A stretch of 10,940 nucleotides of DNA from Planctomycetota bacterium (GCA_021803885.1 JAJZKY010000094.1:1-10940), one strand, 5' to 3'; counted from the stretch's first letter, positions 1 through 8,051 are shown. A program made the numbers and translations. The notes: generated from the sequence alone by a model not told the origin.

Positions 1-126
1 CCGCAATGTCTGCTCGATGATGCCCAGCGTCCGCGCCGCAGACGCTATGCTCTGACCCGACTCCACCAGCCGAACTGCCTCAAGCTTGAACTCGTACGTG
101 TAGGCCTTCCTCGGTATTCGCTCCAT
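1..126 (-). CDS. IS3-family transposase OrfA, N-terminal fragment
   Basis: The 42 visible codons begin MERIPRKAYTYEFKLEAVRL and continue with SGQSIASAARTLGI. This is the usual opening of the HTH_Tnp_1 domain in OrfA of IS3-family elements: a basic YT-EFK-EAV helix followed by a helix-turn-helix that binds the inverted repeat. OrfA normally works with OrfB, the DDE catalytic part, made by -1 frameshifting; that part is beyond the window edge. The start is the ATG at 124-126, preceded on the minus strand by a purine-rich AAGGAGCGG stretch. The gene points away from nrdA. Confidence 0.85.
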   Translation of the reverse strand, partial: MERIPRKAYTYEFKLEAVRLVESGQSIASAARTLGIIEQTLR

Positions 127-185
127 CTGATCCGCTCCTTCGATATCTTCTCAGAGCCCTATATGGAGTACGTTTTGCGGGGGCA
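1..185 (-). mobile_element. IS3-family insertion sequence, one end only
   Basis: The segment holds the first codons of an IS3-type OrfA and its upstream end. Read on the minus strand, position 185 begins TGCCCCCGCAAAACG, a TG-initial C-rich terminus of the kind common in IS3-family inverted repeats, and it lies about 60 bases before the OrfA start. I infer that the element ends at 185 and that host sequence begins at 186. The other end, the second inverted repeat and any target duplication lie outside the window, so the boundary rests on one terminus alone. Confidence 0.6.
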
Positions 186-218
186 AGCTCAACCTGTCCG
201 ACGAGATCTCCACAGGGA

Positions 219-264
219 ACGCAATATCTTGTATTGAGATTTTTCAGGTTGCCGGATATAGTGG
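219..264 (+). promoter_or_regulatory. Tandem NrdR boxes (putative)
   Basis: Box 1 (219-234), ACGCAATATCTTGTAT, matches about 13 of 16 positions of the NrdR consensus acaCwAtATwTwGtgt. Box 2 (249-264) is weaker: its 3' half ATATAGTG fits but its 5' half does not. The boxes start 30 bp apart, close to the three-helical-turn spacing usual for NrdR pairs. They overlap the -35 and -10 elements of the nrdA promoter, where NrdR represses when (d)ATP is high. The match was made by eye, and box 2 also contains the -10 hexamer, so part of the resemblance may be promoter sequence. Confidence 0.5.
234..262 (+). promoter_or_regulatory. Sigma70-type promoter of the nrdAB operon
   Basis: TTGAGA (234-239) and TATAGT (257-262) are separated by 17 bp, a near-consensus housekeeping promoter. 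The predicted transcript start is about 268-270, immediately before the first helix of the cobalamin riboswitch at about 272, which is where a riboswitch promoter should sit. The promoter is 48 bp downstream of the inferred IS3 end and appears intact. Confidence 0.6.
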
Positions 265-269
265 ATTCG

Positions 270-462
270 TTCCTTGGTTCCTCTAAAAAGAGGATGAAAA
301 GGGAATCCGGTGAAAGTCCGGAACTGCCCCGCAGCGGTGAGCAGGTACGAAAGCCGAATGAGGACACTGGGCAATGCGCCTGGGAAGTCCGGCGAGTAGG
401 GTTGAGCCTGTGAGTCCGAAGACCTGCCAGGAAATATTCGCTGACGCCTCCGAGGGGAGGCG
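270..462 (+). promoter_or_regulatory. Cobalamin (AdoCbl) riboswitch
   Basis: The leader carries the conserved cobalamin aptamer blocks in order. They are a 5' closing strand (272-279), GGGAA (301-305), the hairpin TCCGG-TGAAAGT-CCGGA (306-322), CTGCCCCGCAG (324-334) whose loop is the C-rich L5, ACACTGG (364-370), TGGGAAG (381-387) and the B12 box GTCCGAAGACCTGCC (414-428). After the closing helix, hairpin CGCCTCC-GAGG-GGAGGCG (445-462) has a G-rich loop able to kiss the C-rich L5, as expected for L13 of class I cobalamin riboswitches. It lies in the nrdA leader and should lower nrdAB expression when cobalamin is plentiful. B12-riboswitch control of a B12-independent class I reductase is known from Streptomyces nrdABS. 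Confidence 0.93.
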
Positions 463-482
463 AGGTGGCAGGGGCATTTTTC
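423..482 (+). promoter_or_regulatory. Riboswitch expression platform
   Basis: CCTGCCA (423-429), part of the B12 box, is perfectly complementary to TGGCAGG (466-472), which encloses the P13 hairpin and is followed by GGGCATTTTTCC. Aptamer closure and this extended hairpin therefore compete for the same bases. The T-tract (477-481) is short, so transcription termination is possible but not certain. The nrdA ribosome-binding site is about 50 bases further on and has no obvious pairing partner here. The output mechanism is unresolved. Confidence 0.5.
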
Positions 483-543
483 CGTCTTGGGAGATATTCC
501 GCTGTTTCCCCGCATCGCTTTCTGAGGCCATAAGGAGTTTCCC

Positions 544-3402
544 ATGGCCGCATCGACTTTACCCAGTTCCAACGCCACGCCGCCTGTCCCGCCGCCCGAG
601 TATGCGCATGGAGCGGATTGCCTTCCGTCAACAAAGTCCGGTTTCCAGGTGATCCGGCGCAATGGATCGTATTCCTCCTTCGATCCGAACAAGATTTCGG
701 TCGCCATCACTAAGGCCTTTGTCGCGGTAGAAGGCACCGATGCTGCTGCTTCACGACGCATTCGCGAAGCAATCGAGACTCTGACACAGCAGATCGTGGA
801 AGCTCTCGCCAGGCGAGGCGACTTCTCTCGGGCCATCCACATCGAAGACATTCAGGATCAGGTTGAGCTAGCGTTGATGCGTAGCGGCGAGCACAAGGTT
901 GCGCGTGCCTATGTTCTCTATCGCGAGGAGCGCGCACAGGAGCGCCGCAGCCGTGAGGAGCGGCAAGCCTCCACATCCATACCGAAATTGCATGTGCGAT
1001 TGAAGGACGGCCGGAGTGAACCGCTGGATGAAACGCGGCTTCAGCAGGAAATCGCGGCTTCCTGCGAGGGCCTGGATGGAGTATCCGCGGAAGCAGTTAT
1101 GGCTGAAATGCGCCGAACTCTTTATGACGGCATTCAGTCGCACGAAGTAGGACTGGCCCAGACCATGGCCGCCCGCTCATTGGTAGAACAGGAGCCGAAC
1201 TATGCATACGTAAGCGCTCGTCTTCTGCTGAACAATTTGCGCGAAGAAGCGATGACATTCGTTCTTCCCGGTGCGGTGTCAACATCACAGCGCCACACAA
1301 AAAGTGGATATGAGGAGTACTTTCCCGAATTCATTCGTCGTGCGATTGATCTGGACATCCTGGATAAGGAGCTGGGAAATTTCGACCTCGGGCATCTCGC
1401 TGCTGCTTTGAAGCCGGAGCGCGATAAGAACTTTCAGTTCCTTGGTCTGCAGACACTTTACGACCGCTACTTCCTGCACAAAGACGGTGTACGCTTCGAG
1501 TTGCCGCAAGCTTTCTTTATGCGCGTAGCGATGGGACTGGCGCTGCGGGAGATCGATCGTGATGCACGCGCGATTGAGTTCTATGAATTGCTTTCTTCGT
1601 TCGACTTTATGTGTTCTACGCCTACTCTCTTCAATTCCGGTACGCTGCGGCCTCAATTATCCTCGTGCTTCCTTACCACTATCGCGGATGATCTGGACGG
1701 CATCTTCAAGGCAGTCAAAGACAATGCCTTGCTCTCGAAGTATGCAGGAGGTCTTGGCAATGATTGGAGCGCCGTGCGAGGGCTTGGCGCGCATATTCGG
1801 GGAACGAACGGACAATCACAGGGCGTGGTTCCGTTTCTCAAGGTTGCTAATGATACTGCGATTGCTGTTAATCAAGGCGGCAAGCGTAAAGGTGCAGTGT
1901 GCGGATATCTCGAAACCTGGCATATCGATATCGAAGAGTTTCTGGACCTGCGCAAGAACACCGGAGATGATCGGCGACGCACCCATGACATGAATACCGC
2001 CAACTGGGTTCCAGACCTGTTCATGGAGCGTGTTGAAGCAGACGCGACCTGGACTCTGTTCTCCCCGGACGAAGTCCCTGATCTCCATGACCTTTACGGT
2101 GCAGCCTTTGCCGAGCGTTATGCCTGCTATGAGACAAAAGCGCAACGCGGAGAGTTCAAAGTGACGCGAACCGTGCGCGCACAGGATTTGTGGCGCAAGA
2201 TGCTCACCATGCTCTTTGAGACGGGGCATCCGTGGATCACCTTCAAAGACCCCTGCAATCTCCGCTCCCCGCAACAGCACGAGGGCGTGGTGCATTCTTC
2301 CAACCTGTGCACGGAGATCACGCTTAACACCGACAAGCGGGAAGTTGCCGTCTGCAATCTCGGTTCGGTCAATCTCGCAAACCACGTGACGGAAGCCGGT
2401 ATCGACGAGGAGCGTCTCAAAAAGACAATCGCGACGGCGATGCGCATGCTCGATAATGTCATCGACATCAATTTCTACACTGTGCCTGAGGCGCGATTCT
2501 CGAACTTGCGCCACCGTCCTGTTGGTCTCGGCATGATGGGATATCAGGATGCGCTGTACTCCTTGCGTATCCCGTTTGCTTCTGACGAGGCCGTCCGGTT
2601 CGCCGACGAGAGCATGGAACTGATCAGCTTCCATGCCATTTCGGCTTCCGTCGATCTAGCTGCGGAACGCGGGCGCTACGCGACCTTTGAGGGCTCGCTG
2701 TGGAGCCAAGGCATTCTGCCGATTGACTCTATCAGGTTGCTGCAGCAAAACCGCAAGTCCGACCTCAATCTGGATCTTTCCGCAAGGCTCGACTGGTCCG
2801 GTTTGCGCGAGCGCGTAATGAGCGTGGGCATGCGGAACTCAAATACCATGGCCATCGCGCCAACCGCAACGATTTCGAACATTTGTGGCGTGACTCAGTC
2901 TATCGAGCCGACCTATGAAAACCTGTTTGTGAAGTCGAACATGTCGGGCGACTTCACGGTCGTCAACGCTGCTCTTGTCCATGACCTCAAGCGGTCCGAA
3001 ATCTGGGACGATGCCATGGTCAGCGACCTCAAATACTTCGATGGCTCGCTCGGCGCCATCGAGCGTGTTCCCGAGAATCTGAAGCATCTGTATGCCACCT
3101 CGTTTGAAATCGCGCCGACGTGGGTCATTCAGGCCGCGGCGCGCCGCCAGAAGTGGATTGATCAGGCCCAGTCGCTCAACCTCTATATTGCCGAGCCCAG
3201 CGGCAGGAAGCTTGATGCCCTCTACCGGGAGGCGTGGCGCTCTGGACTGAAGACCACTTACTATCTGCGCTCCCGCAGTGCGACACATGTAGAGAAATCA
3301 ACGCTCAAAAAGAGCGATGGAAAGCTCAACGCCGTTTCGGTTGTACCAGCGGCAGGCAAAACGTGCTCCATCGACGACCCAACTTGCGAAGCTTGTCAGT
3401 AG
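544..3402 (+). CDS. nrdA: Ribonucleoside-diphosphate reductase, class I large (alpha) subunit
   Basis: NrdA reduces ribonucleoside diphosphates to deoxyribonucleotides in the cytoplasm, using a radical delivered by NrdB. At 952 aa it is longer than E. coli NrdA (761 aa) because it has two N-terminal ATP-cone-like regions, at about 34-130 and 147-235. These regions are the usual site of dATP/ATP activity control. The catalytic barrel follows. Redox cysteines are Cys375 (LSSC) and Cys604 (AVCNLGSVN). The active-site motif NLCTE gives Asn587, Cys589 (thiyl radical) and Glu591. The radical-relay tyrosine pair is Tyr906-Tyr907 (TTYYLRS). The mobile tail carries Cys941, Cys948 and Cys951 (CEAC) for re-reduction by thioredoxin or glutaredoxin. 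The start is ATG 544, with AAGGAG at 532-537. It lies 26 bases before nrdB in one operon, under promoter, NrdR-box and B12-riboswitch control. Confidence 0.97.
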   Translation: MAASTLPSSNATPPVPPPEYAHGADCLPSTKSGFQVIRRNGSYSSFDPNKISVAITKAFVAVEGTDAAASRRIREAIETLTQQIVEALARRGDFSRAIHIEDIQDQVELALMRSGEHKVARAYVLYREERAQERRSREERQASTSIPKLHVRLKDGRSEPLDETRLQQEIAASCEGLDGVSAEAVMAEMRRTLYDGIQSHEVGLAQTMAARSLVEQEPNYAYVSARLLLNNLREEAMTFVLPGAVSTSQRHTKSGYEEYFPEFIRRAIDLDILDKELGNFDLGHLAAALKPERDKNFQFLGLQTLYDRYFLHKDGVRFELPQAFFMRVAMGLALREIDRDARAIEFYELLSSFDFMCSTPTLFNSGTLRPQLSSCFLTTIADDLDGIFKAVKDNALLSKYAGGLGNDWSAVRGLGAHIRGTNGQSQGVVPFLKVANDTAIAVNQGGKRKGAVCGYLETWHIDIEEFLDLRKNTGDDRRRTHDMNTANWVPDLFMERVEADATWTLFSPDEVPDLHDLYGAAFAERYACYETKAQRGEFKVTRTVRAQDLWRKMLTMLFETGHPWITFKDPCNLRSPQQHEGVVHSSNLCTEITLNTDKREVAVCNLGSVNLANHVTEAGIDEERLKKTIATAMRMLDNVIDINFYTVPEARFSNLRHRPVGLGMMGYQDALYSLRIPFASDEAVRFADESMELISFHAISASVDLAAERGRYATFEGSLWSQGILPIDSIRLLQQNRKSDLNLDLSARLDWSGLRERVMSVGMRNSNTMAIAPTATISNICGVTQSIEPTYENLFVKSNMSGDFTVVNAALVHDLKRSEIWDDAMVSDLKYFDGSLGAIERVPENLKHLYATSFEIAPTWVIQAAARRQKWIDQAQSLNLYIAEPSGRKLDALYREAWRSGLKTTYYLRSRSATHVEKSTLKKSDGKLNAVSVVPAAGKTCSIDDPTCEACQ

Positions 3403-3428
3403 AGCACAAAAGAGTATGGAGAGAAGAG

Positions 3429-4565
3429 ATGGCAATGCTTGAATGGAGTGAAGGCGCAGAGGAGATGCCGTCTGAACTGGTATTGACTGCGCAGTCCATC
3501 CGGGAGGATTCCAACTCCACCGGGCTGGGCAGAATTGCGCGCGGCGCGGCGCGCGTGCGTGTGGACGAAAAGGCGATGATCAACTGTCGCGCTGATGTAA
3601 ATCAGTTGCTGCCGCTGAAGTATCGCTGGGCTTGGGAAAAATATCTTTCAGGTTGCAGCAATCACTGGATGCCGACTGAAGTTTCCATGCAGGCCGATAT
3701 CGCGCTCTGGAAAAGCCCAAATGCTCTTACGGAAGATGAACGCCGCGCTATCAAGAGGAATCTTGGATTCTTTGCGGCTTCGGAATCTCTGGTTGCGAAC
3801 AACATTGTGCTCGCAATCTACCGGCACCTGACCAATCCGGAATGCAGGCAGTACCTGCTGCGCCAGGCATTCGAAGAAGCGGTGCATACCCATACCTTCC
3901 AATACATAGTGGAGAGCCTGGCTCTCGATGAAGGTGAGCTCTTTAATATGTATCGCGAGGTACCGTCGATTACCGACAAGGCAGCCTGGGCGCTGCGCTA
4001 TACGCAGCACCTTAGTGATCCTTCATTTGAGACGGGCACACGATCTGCGGATCAGGCATTCTTGCGGGATCTGGTTGCCTTCTATGTAGTGTTTGAGGGG
4101 ATGTGGTTCTATACCGGCTTTGCGCAGATTCTTTCACTCGGGCGCCGCAACAAGATGGTGGGGATTGCCGAGCAGTATCAGTACATTCTGCGCGACGAAT
4201 CAATCCACCTGAATTTCGGAATCGACGTGATCAATCAGATCAAAAGTGAGAATCCCCATCTCTGGAGCGAGGCTTTCCAGCGAGAGGTACGCGGCATGCT
4301 GCAGTCGGCTGCGGAACTCGAAGCGGCATACGGACGCGATACAATGCCCAACGGATTTCTCGGCTTGAGTGCCGGCCTTTGCGAGCAATACATGCACTTC
4401 ATCGCAAACCGTAGATGTGCTCAACTTGGGCTGGAGCCGGTCTTTACGTCAACGGAGAATCCATTTCCATGGATGTCTGAAGCAATGGACCTCAAAAAGG
4501 AGAAGAACTTTTTCGAGACGCGCGTTATCGAGTATCAGAGTGGCGGCTCTTTAAGCTGGGATTAG
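3429..4565 (+). CDS. nrdB: Ribonucleotide reductase small (beta) subunit, class Ic (Phe in place of the radical Tyr)
   Basis: This 378-aa ferritin-like R2 protein generates and stores the oxidant for NrdA. Metal ligands are Glu119 (ASES), Glu150 and His153 (EEAVH), Glu223 (VFEG), Glu257 and His260 (RDESIH). Two features set it apart from E. coli NrdB. The position of radical Tyr122 is Phe157 (EAVHTHTF), and the first ligand is Glu rather than Asp84. Both are hallmarks of Chlamydia trachomatis R2c (Phe127, Glu89), which uses a Mn(IV)/Fe(III) cofactor instead of a tyrosyl radical. By my recall of that numbering, the ligands, Phe, Tyr159 and Tyr252 all align at a constant offset of 30. Tyr369 is near the C-terminus, as needed for radical transfer. 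The start is ATG 3429 with GGAG at 3418-3421; a longer frame back to 3234 lies inside nrdA and has no support. Metal content is inferred. Confidence 0.95.
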   Translation: MAMLEWSEGAEEMPSELVLTAQSIREDSNSTGLGRIARGAARVRVDEKAMINCRADVNQLLPLKYRWAWEKYLSGCSNHWMPTEVSMQADIALWKSPNALTEDERRAIKRNLGFFAASESLVANNIVLAIYRHLTNPECRQYLLRQAFEEAVHTHTFQYIVESLALDEGELFNMYREVPSITDKAAWALRYTQHLSDPSFETGTRSADQAFLRDLVAFYVVFEGMWFYTGFAQILSLGRRNKMVGIAEQYQYILRDESIHLNFGIDVINQIKSENPHLWSEAFQREVRGMLQSAAELEAAYGRDTMPNGFLGLSAGLCEQYMHFIANRRCAQLGLEPVFTSTENPFPWMSEAMDLKKEKNFFETRVIEYQSGGSLSWD

Positions 4566-4578
4566 CTTTTCGCTTAAA
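4550..4578 (+). terminator. Weak inverted repeat at the end of nrdB
   Basis: TTTAAGC (4550-4556) and GCTTAAA (4572-4578) form a perfect 7-bp inverted repeat that spans the nrdB stop codon. The loop is 15 bases, the stem is AT-rich and no T-tract follows. It may stabilise or end the nrdAB transcript, but it is not a textbook intrinsic terminator. Confidence 0.2.
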
Positions 4579-5237
4579 CAATCAAATATGCCATGCAGCG
4601 TCATCAACCAGTTGGGCGCTCTTGAGCAGGTCAGAGTAAATGCGAATATTCAGTGGATACCCAAGTGGGAGAACATCGCCTGCTCTGAGAAAGTGGGACG
4701 CCGATAGTTCGATGAGGTGACCGCAGAGGGTCCAGGTTGGTTCTCAAGGAACTGCTTCATTCTCGATAAGTTCTCACCGTGGTGATTCGAGTGAGCGGTC
4801 CGGGCCGCCTTGCAATCAGCGGATGACGGGTTACGGCCAGCGTATTCTTTCGAATCAGCCTGAGTATCCTTACGGTTCGACCCAGGTCTTGGCGCGAGAG
4901 TTTTGGGTCCACGACTGCCTTTTCGGCTAAGCGGGGCGTCGGAAGTGCCCCCGACAGATTTGCGTCAACAAGCTCCAGATAGTCATGTCGCCTTAGCTCC
5001 ATCCGGATTGGCGCATAATCGCCCTAACCGCTCTTCCAGACAAATGACGAAATAGGTACCGGGATGTCGGCTCTGCTTCAGTTTTCCTTCAGCGATGCCG
5101 TAGCCGGAAACCTGGAACAGAGCCCGTTTAGGGGAAGTAATCCTCCTGGGGAGTTATCCCCATACTAGGAGCGGAGCGCAGAAGGCGCACTCCCCTTGGG
5201 AAAAGGAAGCGGCCGCCCGAAGAAGAACGGACGACTT
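4566..5237. other. Intergenic region without a convincing gene
   Basis: These 672 bases separate nrdB from the convergent ATPase gene. The longest frame is on the minus strand (5002-4757, 81 codons, opening MELRRHDYLELVD). It is preceded in frame by a stop codon nine codons upstream and has no ribosome-binding site or family I recognise, so it may be a remnant or chance. Near 5150-5190 there are short dyads: GGGGAGTTATCCCC, and GGAGCGC facing GCGCACTCC. These lie downstream of the ATPase stop but have no T-run. The stretch may mark the junction between the core operon and inserted DNA. Confidence 0.4.
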
Positions 5238-7301
5238 TCAGGCCCTGTAGAGGAGATCGCCAAGCACAGCACACAAGCCTTTCCAGCTCGCGGTTCCCCC
5301 GTTCTCATGGTCTCTGTTTGCGGCGATGAGGCGCCTTTTCAGGCTCGAAATGTCGATTCCGATGCTACCCGCGTAATGTGTCAGGTCCTGGAAGAACTGC
5401 TTTCCATTACACAATTCGGGCCATTTATCCTCCCATTCCGTCATTTTCTTGTTCAGGCGAAGCTTGCACTTCTTTTCAAATCGATCTTTCCATTCGGCTT
5501 CGCTTAAAGGATCGAGCTGGCCTTTCAGGTGCTGAATCTTTCTGAAGATGCTTTCCGCGGCCTGAGCGAAATCTTCCGCCCTATCCTGCTTTCGAAGCCG
5601 AATATCCGTGTAGCCGAATTCGCTATAGACCTCGTCGACAACTATCGACCGGAGCTGACTTTTGGCTATTCCAGGAAACAGCAATTCGGCTTCAGCGAGG
5701 CAAGCGGGCCACTTCTGAGGCTTTCCCTCCGACAGGACAGTGTCGTAAATAACTCCAACGTCGAGGAGGTAATTCTCTAGGCAATAACGATCCCACTGCT
5801 TCACGACGACCTTCTCTGTACTGCTGAGGCCGGACGGCTTACCGTCCAGATCGAAAATGAAATAGGAGATATTTTCCTTTAATCCTTTGGCCTCTGCCTG
5901 CTGCAGCTTCCGAATGTGCTTCTCCACCTCTCCGCGCCCCATTAGTTCTCTGAACTTGAAGCGGGCCAGCAGATGACGAAATGCATACTCTAGCAAATCA
6001 ACGTCATCCGGCCCCTCGACGAAGATTGTGGCCTCATAAAGGAGCTCCTCGATCTCGGATGTGCCGAGCAATCTTAGCGCCTGGATTGCCTCTGGCTGGT
6101 CATGTTTCCTCATTGGAGACACGGGCAATCCGCGTCGCAGGTGGAATACTTTGCAATCGTCACGCCGCAAGCTCGCACTCATGATTTCCGGCGAGTGGGT
6201 GCAGATGACCGCCTGGATATTGAGTGGAAGCAAGAACCTATCGAGGAGGAAATCCAACAGATCTTTGCATACCGCCGAGTTGAGGTGCAGGTCTGGTTCG
6301 TCGATGAGGACCAGTCCATCCTCCGAGATGGCCTTAGAAATGATGAGAAAAGTGAGTATCAGCCCTTTCTCTCCGCTGCTCATCGAATCGATATCGAAAA
6401 CCTTGCCCGAGGAGACATCTCGAATGAGAATCGATGCTTGACCAAAACGGTTGACGGTAAAAGACTCGATTTTTCTCCCCTTCAGAAGGGCCTCGAATAT
6501 CTCCTGAAATATCTCCTTTTGCTTCTTGCCGCTCTCTTCGCTTTCGACCATCGTCGAAAAGATGACGTTCTTCAGGCGTTGATACTTCAGCGATGGTGTC
6601 GAGTTATGAGATTCGAGCTGTTGTTGGGCGTCGACAGCGCCGAGTTGAATCTGGGCTTCGCCTGCCGGAAGAGCTCTATCGGCAGTGAAATAACTGAATA
6701 GCGCCTTGCTGGGTGGCAGAGCGCCTTCCATCACCGCAAATAGCACTTGCGAAAACGAGTCCTCGCCTCTGAACCCTTGCCTAGGGTCCGCTGTTAGGGC
6801 TATTTTGCAGCGTCTTTCGGCAGCGATCCTGCGGACATTGTCTTGAGCGACGGTTGTGGCCCCAGCCAAGGCTGCACGCCCGAAAGGCGTTGAGAGAAAC
6901 TGTATCAACGTAAAATATCCGGCCGGCAGACTGATGCCCTGCTGAGCGGCCACAATGTATTGCGCGAGCCTCTCTATCTCGTAGGGAAGCGCATTGATTT
7001 CACGATCTGAAAGTTCAAAGTGGCACGAGATTTCGACGGCCACCGCCTTGTCAGAAGCGATGGCCTCAAAATTGATCTGCTGGGGGAGATGCTGCGATAT
7101 TACCCCCAGACTAACAAGGACTTGGGTTGCCTCATTCTGGGTTCTCGGGACGAGCACTCCCTTTGCCAATCTAATTGCCTCAAGGACCGTAGTCTTTCCG
7201 ACCGCGTTTGGACCAACCAAGATGTTGGCGCCGTCGACGAGTTCGATGTCAAGCTGCGTTATTGCCCGAAAGTTGCGAATCTCAAGCTTTTTGAGGTGCA
7301 T
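5238..7301 (-). CDS. ATPase-TOPRIM/DUF4435-like fusion, candidate anti-phage protein (OLD/PARIS-like)
   Basis: The 687-aa protein has an SMC/ABC-type ATPase half and a nuclease-like half. The ATPase opens KKLEIRNFRAI, typical of RecF/OLD-like proteins. Walker A is GPNAVGKT (30-37), the ABC signature SSGEKG (308-313), Walker B LVLIDEP (330-336), and a switch histidine is His369 (CTHSPE). The second half has TOPRIM-type acidic motifs: FVEGPDD (Glu429, Asp432, Asp433), FDLDG (Asp484, Asp486) and YCLENYLLD (507-514). The last resembles the ENYL motif of DUF4435. An AAA ATPase plus DUF4435 is the composition of PARIS (AriA sensor, AriB effector), which also occurs as a fused protein; the length fits. 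OLD-family nucleases are the main alternative. I chose ATG 7301 because KKLEIRN normally follows the first residue and GGGAG lies just upstream; an ATG at 7370 would add 23 unlike residues. A possible -10, TACAAT, lies at 7334-7329. Confidence 0.85.
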   Translation of the reverse strand: MHLKKLEIRNFRAITQLDIELVDGANILVGPNAVGKTTVLEAIRLAKGVLVPRTQNEATQVLVSLGVISQHLPQQINFEAIASDKAVAVEISCHFELSDREINALPYEIERLAQYIVAAQQGISLPAGYFTLIQFLSTPFGRAALAGATTVAQDNVRRIAAERRCKIALTADPRQGFRGEDSFSQVLFAVMEGALPPSKALFSYFTADRALPAGEAQIQLGAVDAQQQLESHNSTPSLKYQRLKNVIFSTMVESEESGKKQKEIFQEIFEALLKGRKIESFTVNRFGQASILIRDVSSGKVFDIDSMSSGEKGLILTFLIISKAISEDGLVLIDEPDLHLNSAVCKDLLDFLLDRFLLPLNIQAVICTHSPEIMSASLRRDDCKVFHLRRGLPVSPMRKHDQPEAIQALRLLGTSEIEELLYEATIFVEGPDDVDLLEYAFRHLLARFKFRELMGRGEVEKHIRKLQQAEAKGLKENISYFIFDLDGKPSGLSSTEKVVVKQWDRYCLENYLLDVGVIYDTVLSEGKPQKWPACLAEAELLFPGIAKSQLRSIVVDEVYSEFGYTDIRLRKQDRAEDFAQAAESIFRKIQHLKGQLDPLSEAEWKDRFEKKCKLRLNKKMTEWEDKWPELCNGKQFFQDLTHYAGSIGIDISSLKRRLIAANRDHENGGTASWKGLCAVLGDLLYRA

Positions 7302-7309
7302 GGCGCTCC

Positions 7310-7408
7310 CTATTTCGAGATCCCCAAAATTGTAGCCCCCGCTGCGCCATGTTCGAGGATTATGCCCCAAATGGCCCTGAGGTCCACTTCAACCGTCGCG
7401 TCGGGCAT
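7310..7408 (-). CDS. Possible short ORF upstream of the ATPase
   Basis: A 32-codon frame opens MPDATVEVDLRAIWG and ends in GISK. Its stop is 8 bases before the ATPase start. Amino-acid use looks protein-like and the close spacing would suit a leader peptide or a truncated upstream gene. The ribosome-binding site is poor (GGGG close to the ATG), and the only candidate ATPase -10 (7334-7329) lies within this frame. I recognise no family. Confidence 0.2.
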   Translation of the reverse strand: MPDATVEVDLRAIWGIILEHGAAGATILGISK

Positions 7409-7944
7409 CACCCCATCCGGGTGCGACTAGCCTCGACCCGTAGCGTGTCGGTTGGTCCCAATAAGTCGGCGAGTGTGGAGGGATTGCTGCACGGTATGGG
7501 GTCAGCTGTTGCCAGCCAAACCACTCACCGAGAATCGGCCATGCGCAGCATCCGGACTCTTCCCTCTCGGGCCTAATGGCATTGGGCTGGATGCATTTTT
7601 CTTCCGCCACGAAATAGCGTCCAAGCAGAACGGTTGGCATCGGTGGACTGAGTCGCGGTCAGTATGCGCTGCTACGGAATGGCGCGCCTGTCCATCGCCG
7701 AAACAATCTTGGTGTGCCGATTGAGTGCCGAAGTTCGTAAACACTCCTTGCGGAGATTCGAACCGAGGGTGCCAACCATTCCCTTCGCAGGGGCTTGATG
7801 GTTCGGCAACAGTGTCCACGGTACTCGGGACAATGACAAGGAAGAAGCCGCAGGCCGGGCCCGTCATTGTCACTTGGCGGCAGCCACCGGGCGCTCCCGT
7901 TTCTGAACCTCTTCTGCCCCCGTATCCATCTGTCCACCCCTACC
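7409..7944. other. Non-coding or decayed stretch
   Basis: I see no supportable gene in this stretch. Frames of about 80-120 codons occur on both strands, but they are rich in Pro, Cys, Ser and Trp, lack ribosome-binding sites and show no motifs. The plus-strand frame 7725-8051 runs straight through the terminator hairpin at 7945-7991, which argues against it. The region probably carries the divergent 5' ends of the ATPase gene and the downstream operon, or eroded sequence. Confidence 0.35.
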
Positions 7945-7991
7945 GCCGCATGCGCGTTCCAGCTTTTCGCGCATCGCGGCCTTCGTTTTTT
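7945..7991 (+). terminator. Intrinsic terminator or attenuator
   Basis: The 5' arm GCCGCATGCGCG (7945-7956) pairs with CGCGCAT-C-GCGGC (7968-7980). That gives 12 base pairs with one bulged C (7975) and an 11-base loop, followed by CTTCG and six Ts (7986-7991). This is a good plus-strand intrinsic terminator. It lies only 57 bases before the start of the three-gene operon and no credible gene precedes it. It may insulate the operon from upstream transcription or act as an attenuator in its leader. Confidence 0.6.
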
Positions 7992-8003
7992 GGGGTTCGG
8001 ACG

Positions 8004-8051
8004 ATGAAACCGCTTCTCTTACCCATTCACGACAGGAGTATCCACTCATGA
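8004..8051 (+). CDS. Possible 15-residue leader peptide
   Basis: A short frame, MKPLLLPIHDRSIHS, starts at ATG 8004. Its stop TGA (8049-8051) overlaps the ATG (8048) of the next gene in an ATGA arrangement, so its translation could couple to that gene. Its own ribosome-binding site is weak. The frame also continues upstream without a stop to about 7725, so the overlap may be chance. Confidence 0.2.
   Translation: MKPLLLPIHDRSIHS

Noticed and set aside
3234..3428. N-terminal extension of nrdB by 65 codons
   Set aside because: It lies within the nrdA C-terminus in another frame and resembles no R2 sequence; ATG 3429 has a good ribosome-binding site.
5196..5507. Plus-strand frame antisense to the ATPase 3' end
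   Set aside because: It is a shadow of the well-supported minus-strand gene, with no motif or ribosome-binding site.
7302..7370. 23-residue extension of the ATPase
   Set aside because: The KKLEIRNF motif normally opens such proteins and a GGGAG precedes ATG 7301; the extension has no family-like content.
7750..7790. tRNA-like T-arm (GGTTCGAATC on the minus strand)
   Set aside because: The stem bases around the loop do not pair and no acceptor, D or anticodon arms are found.
7725..8051. 108-codon plus-strand frame with GTG start
   Set aside because: No ribosome-binding site, proline/arginine-rich shadow-like sequence, and it runs through a strong terminator hairpin.
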